DNA of 64,000 nt. Source: Saussurea involucrata. Its lineage: Eukaryota > Streptophyta > Magnoliopsida > Asterales > Asteraceae. How positions within the stretch are numbered: the stretch's first letter is position 1; the number at the start of each line of letters is the position of its first letter. The notes beneath the pieces are model-generated. The model did not search any database. It was not told the DNA's origin and was given only the letters and a program-made list of their open reading frames with translations. The stretch is from positions 164,342,361 to 164,406,360 of the forward strand of contig CM066319.1 in assembly GCA_033807775.1 (NCBI GenBank). The letters are read 5' to 3'. A program made the position numbers and the translations under genes. Shown here in pieces: positions 56,965-64,000 of the stretch.

Positions 56965-57110
56965 CCCACGAGAGTGACATGCGAAAGTGCAGTGTCACTT
57001 TAGCATGTCACTTTCGCCCAAAATGTACCGAGGGCCATATTTCCTTTGCGAAAGTGACATGCTAAAGTGCCAGTGTCACTCTCGCATGTCACTTTAGCCC
57101 AGAAGGTACC
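56965..57110. repeat. AGTGACATGC palindromic-word array (W 3' LTR)
   Basis: The word AGTGACATGCGAAAGTG and its complement CACTTTCGCATGTCAC alternate about four times each way, with G/T change at one position (GCGAAAG or GCTAAAG). The whole can fold on itself. It lies about 200-340 bp from the U3 end. Confidence 0.9.
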
Positions 57111-57302
57111 GAACACTGTTCTGGCCATAACTTCTTCGTTTTCGCTCTGGAAAGGCCCGTTGGATTCGTGTTTGAATTTTCCGTCCAAAATAACTATAAA
57201 ATCTAGAGTTTAATCCAAAATCCTACTTCTTTTATTTCTCTTGAAAGATCGATTTCCACACCGATTTGAAATTACACTTACCCGAAAATTACGGGTGTTA
57301 CA

Positions 57303-60300
57303 ATCCTCCCAACCTTAAAAGAGATTTCATCCTCGAAATCTAGCTTCCCATTTAACACTGCCCTGGTAATTAACTGTCTCTGTTTATGAGGAGTTGTCTC
57401 TGATCCACTTGATAGAATTGTCACTATAAACTTCATGTTGATACTCACAACAAATGTCTCATAGGCACATTACACTTATATCCGAGTGAACGCTTAACTT
57501 ACTAGAGTAGCTTCTAACCAAAAGATTTCAGTTGTCTCCCAACCTTAGGTGATCCATAATTACCCAACGGTAGATCCCGACTTCCAATCAGTCCAAATTT
57601 ACGTGCTTTTAAACTCTTTCTCAAACCATTCCATGGTTTGACCACTACCGAAACCAACATAATTCTCAAATTCAACTCTTCCCGTTACTGAACTGTGATA
57701 TAGCTTTAACGAGTACCCTAATAGTCCAAAACGGACGCTCGTCCTTGAACCAATAATTATACAACTTCCTGAGTACGCCCAAGCACTAAACATTCGATTG
57801 ACAAATCTCTTACTAGCCAAGGAAAATCATTCAACTATAACGACTTATCATAATCCGAACTTCCTAAAATCACAACAAGTGAAACGGTTATCCCTTAAGA
57901 TTGGACTACAACACTCCAAATACACTAACGGTTCATGGTCTCAAAATCTGAAAGTTGACACCTAACCAATCCACCAAGATTCGAACGATTGCAGAGTTCC
58001 ATACACGAGTTCCATTCGTCGAGCATACCCACAAAACCAAGGTTATTAGCACGGTGTCTAAAGGGTCTACACATCCTTTATGAAAAAAAAACTTTACAAA
58101 TCCCAAAACAAGGTTGCCGAAATGAACGGTTACCATAAGCATTTAGCAGGAGATACCGCGAGCCCCATCCTTCAGTTACCAACAGAAAATATGTCGACCT
58201 TGTAAACGACACCATTTGACTTACGATATTAATAAGCCCCAGAAAACTCAATCTTTCACCGAAAGGTTCTACACGCCCCACCCTTAACCAGGGTTGCTTA
58301 ACCTTCCCAAGCCTAATGAGTTCAAGGTTTTTAAGTGACAGACTCAACAATTATGGCAATAAAAAATTTTCGTTACATTTTTCGACACGAAGGTTTTTAT
58401 AAACAAAATCTCGAATGCGTAAAAACCTACTACCACTTATCTGTTAGTTATGCAAAATGGACACACTCGTCCCACATGTGAAGAAAATCATTTTGAAAAA
58501 TTACTTGACCACTACTCGAGTTACTAACGAAACACGGAAATATACCCAAAACTTTAAAAATGAACCGTCATGGTCCTAGCATGTATTTACTTATGTCACT
58601 CACGCATAAAAGTTTTCCTGCAATAAAATAGTATACAACAAATGGTCCACACAAATTTCAAAACGGAAAATTCATTAAATCAAATTCCGAAATTTTCTCG
58701 TTTAGCCATATAATGACATGGAAGTAAAATCTTCTGGAAAGACTCACATACATTAATGTGTCTTCTTAGAACGTAAAAATGATAAGTGCATGTAAATTGG
58801 TTGACACGTAAAAGGATTTAAACCGACTTCAATTTTCAAGTCATACAAACGATGCGCATTAACGCTCCAAAAATAGTGGCTACAATATTATGCATACCAA
58901 TAAATCACTATAATGCATTTGCGAGAAATGCCATAAAATGCCAACAACCGAAAGTGCACAAAGCGAAACATTAGAGATGAACCATCATGATACTCTTATA
59001 TGCATTACTCACGCCACGTATAACTCAATTCGTACACTAAACAAGGTGTAACGAATTATGCTAGCACCAATCTCAAAAGAGAAAACCATGCAACAAAAAA
59101 AACTTCCGAAAACTACTCTTTTTGGTTGCATACGACATAAAGTAATATTTCTCAACAAAAATCGCGTGAGACAAAACACTCAATAAAACCCATAGATTAA
59201 CGCACACAATAATTCAAGTATGCACATCACAATTGTCACCCCTGCGCCGCCAAAACGTCATAAAACAAATCCATAATACCCAACAAAACTTCCAAAAAAC
59301 TCAATGGCATCCAATCAGTCAAATAGTGCCAAAGTTTTTGTTACCAACAATCAAATCGCATAAAGCAAAGTCATGACCAAAATGTCATAATTCTAAAATT
59401 TTTCTTTTTGGTTGCAATACAATATAAACAACACTTTTCAACAAGACTCGCATGAAATAACTCCTAATAAAGCTCAACACCAAAACAAGAGAAGCTAACT
59501 CTCCGTCCAAACCTTAACATATGTGGAGGAGATCCAATGTTAAAGTCGTAAGTCGTCGTTACTTGTCCAAAACCATAAACAACATTAAATATGGATATCA
59601 CAGTATCCGAAAGTAGCGTTGAACAATCAACAAAACAAAGGAAGTCCCGCCAAAGTTGCAATCGTCTGCAATAAAATAATTTCATGCACGTTTAAAATCA
59701 CGGTTTAAAAATTTTGTGTATGCTAAACGTTTTTCCAAGATTTCGTAATACAACCCACATGACGATTTGAAACACAAGGAATAATCGATGCAATTTATTT
59801 TCAAAAAAAAAATTGTGCATGAACTAAGTCGACACTCAACGTCTCAAAACCACACTCCTTAAATTCCTCCGGTCACACTATCGTCATCTGGATTCTCAAA
59901 CATCTTAAGACAATAATCAAAATTTCATCAGTTCACCTTACAATTTCACCTCAAATAACCGTCGATTCCACACGCCTATGGTTCTAATCCGACCAACAAT
60001 TTCGACCCGAACGGTCCAATTAATGCGATCAACATGCTTACTGTCACTCCAAGTGACGACTGCTAAAATCATCAACTCCTTCTAACAGTTACTCACTTAG
60101 AAACTTCTTTACTACCCCAACGGTCTTCACATCAGAGTTACCCAAGTACTCACATGTAACTTGTAGGTTCACCATAACACTGGCCAGGTGTAATTATGAA
60201 CGTACCGTACATGATCATCCTTGTTACCCTAGACGTGATTCTCGTTCCTAGTGACTCCATCGACCTCAAAACATCCTATCTTAGAGTGCCTAATGGTGTA

Positions 60301-60394
60301 ATTTCGCTCTCATTCACATAAAAAAATGCTAGTTTGAGTCTAGGTATCCAAAATCAACACCTAATTCTCTCAAACTTAAGCTCTGATACCAACT
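57303..60394 (-). other. Non-coding interior of element W
   Basis: No ORF above 90 residues and no gag, protease, RT or integrase motif on either strand. AAGGTTGGGAGGAT beside the 3' LTR is the polypurine tract. A loosely repeated module (TGAACCRTCATG..., then CACTCACGC or ACTCACGCC, then a TTTTTGGTTGCA-like end) appears near 58560, 58980 and 59370. Confidence 0.7.
60380..60391 (-). other. Primer-binding site of element W
   Basis: TGGTATCAGAGC on the minus strand, three bases from the 5' LTR. Confidence 0.93.
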
Positions 60395-60705
60395 TGTAAC
60401 ACCCTAGAATTGGCAAAGAGCAACTAAATAAAATTTTCGATAATACAACCAAAATAATAGGATTTCTCCCTATAAATCAATACGGAAAATACCTCAATCA
60501 ATACATATGACCCAAGTCTTAAATACAAAGGCTAAGTTCACATCGGGTGTTACTTAACTTAAGTACATTTGCTATTCCCAAAACTCAATACGGAAGACTT
60601 CACTACCGATTCACCTCTCGAGCACATTATTAGCACTCGACCTTTCGTAGTGTCACTAGAACAACTCTCAACCTGAACCTGTTGCACATGCCGACAAATA
60701 AAAAG

Positions 60706-60726
60706 GTTAGGCTAACGCCTAGTGAG
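60706..60726 (-). other. LTR stem-loop box (W 5' LTR)
   Basis: On the minus strand CTCACTAGGC GTTA GCCTAACC, an intact five-pair stem. Confidence 0.65.
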
Positions 60727-62667
60727 TTCAAGAGTTTATAACATGATTTATATAATTCATTGAATGAGAGCTTGTGACATAAATCCTGATTTCCAAAATG
60801 GGTTTATGAAGGAATGCAAACGACTCATTTTCCAACGCACACAAAATCTATAAGGAAAGTTCCCAAAATGTATAAAACGTTTTTTAAAATGAATTCCAAT
60901 CCCAACTCACTCAAAGCCTGCTTTGACGTTAAATATCCCAAGTAATTATAAACGTGAATAAAACCCAATATTCAAAACATCCAATAAGGACGAGGCGTAG
61001 AACTCCGCCAATAAGCCATGGAAACATTTCATATGAATAAATTGCATCACCGAAAATATGGATAAAAATAAATACCCAAAAACAACACCTTTCGGTGATG
61101 GGGGAGACCCGATTCCATCTGAAGTGACAGGCACACAAAGTTAGGTCACTTATGATGATACTGGATTACACCTCAAGTCCCGATCCTAGTTCCCATGCTA
61201 TAAAGACATCATAACCTCAAACCTTTCCATTTATCATGCCTCTAGTGACTACTCCGTCGAGTTACATCTCAAGGACTTATGGGACCACATTGCCTATCCA
61301 GTCTAGACGAGTTACACCTCAAGGACTCCAATGTCCCCCATTGCCTACTCGCTAGTGGCCCCCAAAGGCCTACCGCATATAACCATGCGTTCCAATAGTC
61401 CACTCCTCGTGCACAAGGAGATAGACCATCCAACAAAGATTGACTTACGTGCCTACGGATCCAATGCAACACAGTCTACAATAACATGCCCATCCCGAAA
61501 TGACTAAAACACTCGAGCATGTAAATATCAAGAATGTGCAATATGTTGCAATAAATGCAGACCATAAATAAGACTCCACATTGAGCCATCAAAACCGGAA
61601 AAATGCCCCAAGACTTCCTTAAAGTCAAAATCGAGCAAAATGCTCAAAACTCATTAGACCCATAAATAACGGTCATCATAGCCTAAAATGCAATTAAATA
61701 TTGTTTAGGTAAACATGTACCACAAAATCATCACTAACCCAAAACTCGACACGGGTTAAAACAAAGGGTTTCCCCAAATGGACTTTTACCCTTAATAATC
61801 CTCAAAATGACTCATGACACTAAGATGTGCCTTTTCCCAAATGGTTTATAAAATCAATTACCCAACATGAAAGAAAACCGTTGGATGAAACTCTATTTCA
61901 GCAATAAATCATTTGAAGACATATTCATGATTTCTACACATTAAAATATTCAAAAATCCCAAATATGGGTGTTTTACAAACTTTATAAAGTTAAACACTT
62001 CAAAAGGGTCAAATTTACCAAATAACTCAACAATTGATAATTTTAAATAAACACACAAATACTTGGAAAATACATTTTTGGCATGTACAACGTTTTCACA
62101 AATCAACTTGAACTCATCTTGCTAGATTTAGGCTAAATCTAGATTTTACCCCAATAAGAGCTCCTTGTAGAAACTTGAATCCACAAGCAATTCCTTCAAA
62201 CCCTAGATTCAAAACTTTTCCAAACATAAATATACATGTCCAAGCACTTAGAATCATTCCCCAAACATCTTATATCAAAATCTTCATTTTGACCAAAACT
62301 CCAATTTGACCCAACTTCCCCAAAATCATCCAAACCGAAATTTGAGAAATATAAACACTATGAAGTCATCAATGGAGCATTTTAAACTCATATGAAAGTT
62401 TAGAAGCTAGGAGGATGAACTCACCACTTAGGTTTTGATGAAAACCTAGAAACCCTAATTTTCTTGAAGATGGAGGTGATGATGATGAACTCTTGATCTT
62501 TGCTTCCAATCCACCACCAAATACTCTTGAATCTTCCCAAAAATAACACTCTATCCTCAAAAATCTCTCAAAGACGAAACCATGGCAATTTGAATCGCCA
62601 AAAACGGAGTAGAAATGAGAGAGATATGACCAAATGAAGAAAAATCGGATTTTATGCACTGCAGCCG

Positions 62668-62808
62668 CCCGCGAGAGTGACATGCGAAAGTGACAGTGTC
62701 ACTTTGGCATGTCACTTTCGCCCAAAATGAACCGAGGGCCATATTTCCTCTGCGAAAGTGACATGCTAAAGTGCCAGTGTCACTCTCGCATGTCACTTTA
62801 GCCCAGAA
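62668..62808. repeat. AGTGACATGC palindromic-word array (W 5' LTR)
   Basis: Partner of 56965-57110 in the promoter-bearing LTR, almost identical. Confidence 0.9.
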
Positions 62809-63244
62809 GGTACCGAACACTGTTTTGGCCGTAACTTCTTCGTTTTAGCTCCGTTTTCGCTCCGGAAAGGCCCGTTGGATTCGTGTTTTAATTCTCCATC
62901 CTAAAAGACTATAAAATCTAGAATTTAATCCAAAATCCTACTTCTTTTATTTCTCTTGAAAGATCGATTTCTACACCGATTTGAAATTACACTTACCTGA
63001 AAATTACGGGTGTTACATTTCTCCCTCTTTCTCTGCTTAGACCGACTTCAGAAATGAGGATTCATATAAAATCCCAATTCTGGACCGACTCCCTCTCTTT
63101 ATACATGTTGAACTATCAACAAATGACAATTTCCACCCCAAAGTTTATAATTCAAATATTCTTAAACTTTGGGTCATTTTCACTTTCAACCCTCCAATAA
63201 CGAATTATAACTTAACTTTGATCATGGAAATTCGGGGTGTTACA

Positions 63245-63726
63245 AATCTCCCCAACTTGAAAATGATTTTGTCCTCGAAATCGAAGTTCCAACTAGTAGG
63301 TTTAAACTCCTACATGCTTAATTCATAGTTAAAGGTCCAAGAAAAACAAGGACTCAATTTTCCACGTTTTCCCAATCTTAAACCCTTCAACATTACCCGC
63401 TCCCCAACTTGAAACTCTTTCATATGCAAAAGCATCGTCAAGAGCTAAATCACCTCCAATTTCCATAACAATTAGAAACAAGTACGCTTACATAACAATA
63501 TATTCATAATAACAATAGCTAATTGAAATTATGAACATACTATACATAAGAATCCTCGTTACCATCATCACAGTTCTTAATTCCCGTATCTCCGCCGACT
63601 CTAAGACTATCTCGTCTTAGTACTTCTACCCAAATCTCACCAATCATAACTTACTTCATCTCAGTTTAAGTCTAGATATCTCACGATCATACCTAGTTCA
63701 CTTAAACTAAAGCTCTGATACCAAAC
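63245..63726 (-). pseudogene. Remnant internal region of element Z
   Basis: After the polypurine tract (AAGTTGGGGAGAT on the minus strand) a short piece (about 63330-63425) matches the integrase-end coding part of the chromovirus at about 20285-20400, e.g. CTCCCCAACTTGAAA and AAGGACTCAATTTTCC. From about 63465 it matches the chromovirus leader at about 24690-24950. The two join directly, so the middle was lost. Confidence 0.75.
63712..63723 (-). other. Primer-binding site of element Z
   Basis: TGGTATCAGAGC on the minus strand, three bases from the LTR, complementary to initiator tRNA-Met. Confidence 0.92.
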
Positions 63727-64000
63727 TAAAACACCCTGAAATTCACAATAAATTTAAACCTTAAATTTATCAGAGTTTACTACCAAAATTTCAAACTTAC
63801 AAAAATATATCATAACAACAGCTAATCTAATCCATAATCAACAGAAATAGATTATCATAATTGTTCACAACCTCTTTCAAAATACCTTCTATAATACTAA
63901 ATTCTCCATCACCAATCCAAAATCACAACTCTGGCATTCCTTGACACTCATCCCTTTGAATCCCTTCCCGAGCTAATACCTGGTAAGAAAATTGAACTTG
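63727..64000 (-). repeat. Right LTR of element Z, partial
   Basis: It matches 52898-53171 with very few differences and is cut by the window end just before the stem-loop box. Confidence 0.9.

Larger units (their letters stand above)
54715..57302 (-). repeat. 3' LTR of element W
   Basis: It lacks about 35 bp present in the other LTR near 60820-60850. It holds a two-copy block around GAGTTACACCTCAAGGACT (55556 and 55605) and the palindromic words near 56965-57105. Confidence 0.93.
54715..63017 (-). mobile_element. Non-coding large LTR element W (LARD-like), 8.3 kb
   Basis: LTRs at 54715-57302 (2588 bp) and 60395-63017 (2623 bp) have TGTAACACCC...GGGTGTTACA ends and a perfect target duplication TTTCT (54710-54714 and 63018-63022). 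It is inserted in the LTR of element Z. Primer site and polypurine tract are in place, but the 3.1-kb interior has no gag or pol. This is the layout of a large retrotransposon derivative moved by a partner element; the LTR and iMet site point to Ty3-gypsy. Confidence 0.93.
60395..63017 (-). repeat. 5' LTR of element W
   Basis: Partner of 54715-57302, a few percent divergent apart from the indel. Confidence 0.93.
52898..64000 (-). mobile_element. Gypsy-type element Z, internally deleted, split by element W
   Basis: The left LTR is 52898-54714 plus 63023-63244 (about 2.04 kb after removal of W); the right LTR starts at 63727 and runs out of the window. The internal region is only 63245-63726. 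It keeps the polypurine tract, a short piece of the pol end and a leader with primer site, so nearly all of gag-pol is deleted. LTR starts read TAAAACACCCTG rather than TGTAACACCC. Confidence 0.85.

Noticed and set aside
62369..62820. Minus-strand ORFs of 87-104 residues in the W LTR
   Set aside because: They cover the palindromic-word array, recur broken in the other LTR, and have no domain.

Overview
This window is a repeat-dominated stretch of a flowering-plant nuclear genome. The best guess is Asteraceae (lettuce, daisy or sunflower relatives). That guess rests on the style of the SIRE-type ORF at the left end and of the chromovirus LTRs, and is inference from remembered families. I see no intact host gene, tRNA or rRNA. 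Nearly everything that can be classified is a transposable element, a fragment of one, or a broken copy of a gene.

Layout. 1-2760: the 3' end of a SIRE/Maximus-like Ty1-copia element, with a long accessory ORF, polypurine tract and 3' LTR. 2761-12190: small inverted-repeat elements, two of them side by side in (AT)n tracts; a PIF/Harbinger MITE with TTA target duplication; a LINE tail; the first exon of a hAT-type zinc-finger transposase; and two decayed Gypsy-type LTRs. 12200-12975 (minus): a broken copy of the G-patch splicing factor STIP/TFIP11, possibly with part of its 5' leader. 13937-38039: three head-to-tail copies of a unit of about 2.1 kb. The middle copy holds a four-level nest: unit, short-LTR copia (16484-34079, TSD TTTAT), LINE-like element (16970-27552), Tekay-like Ty3-gypsy chromovirus (17668-27202, minus). 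The third copy holds a fragment of chloroplast psaB and a tRNA-derived SINE with an 18-bp target duplication. 38541-39886: an inverted-repeat transposon ending in (AT)35. 40172-47039 (minus): an almost complete but frameshifted Ty1-copia element with about 99% identical LTRs. 48201-50705: a PIF/Harbinger transposon inserted in another Harbinger MITE. 52898-64000: a Gypsy-type element (Z) whose left LTR is split by a large non-coding LTR element (W, 54715-63017, TSD TTTCT).

How the parts relate. Each autonomous element is broken: the chromovirus has one nonsense codon and one frameshift; the copia element has several frameshifts, three of them in runs of 7-8 identical bases; the Harbinger transposase has lost its first catalytic Asp. 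Element W has primer-binding and polypurine sites but no coding capacity, so it must have used proteins of a relative.

Most interesting signal. Several LTR families that otherwise differ share a short stem-loop about 230-330 bp inside the LTR end. Its stem is kept by compensating base changes between families (GGC/GCC in some, GACC/GGTC in others). The same LTRs also carry family-specific tandem arrays of palindromic words. Both look like selected features of LTR RNA or DNA and deserve a systematic search.
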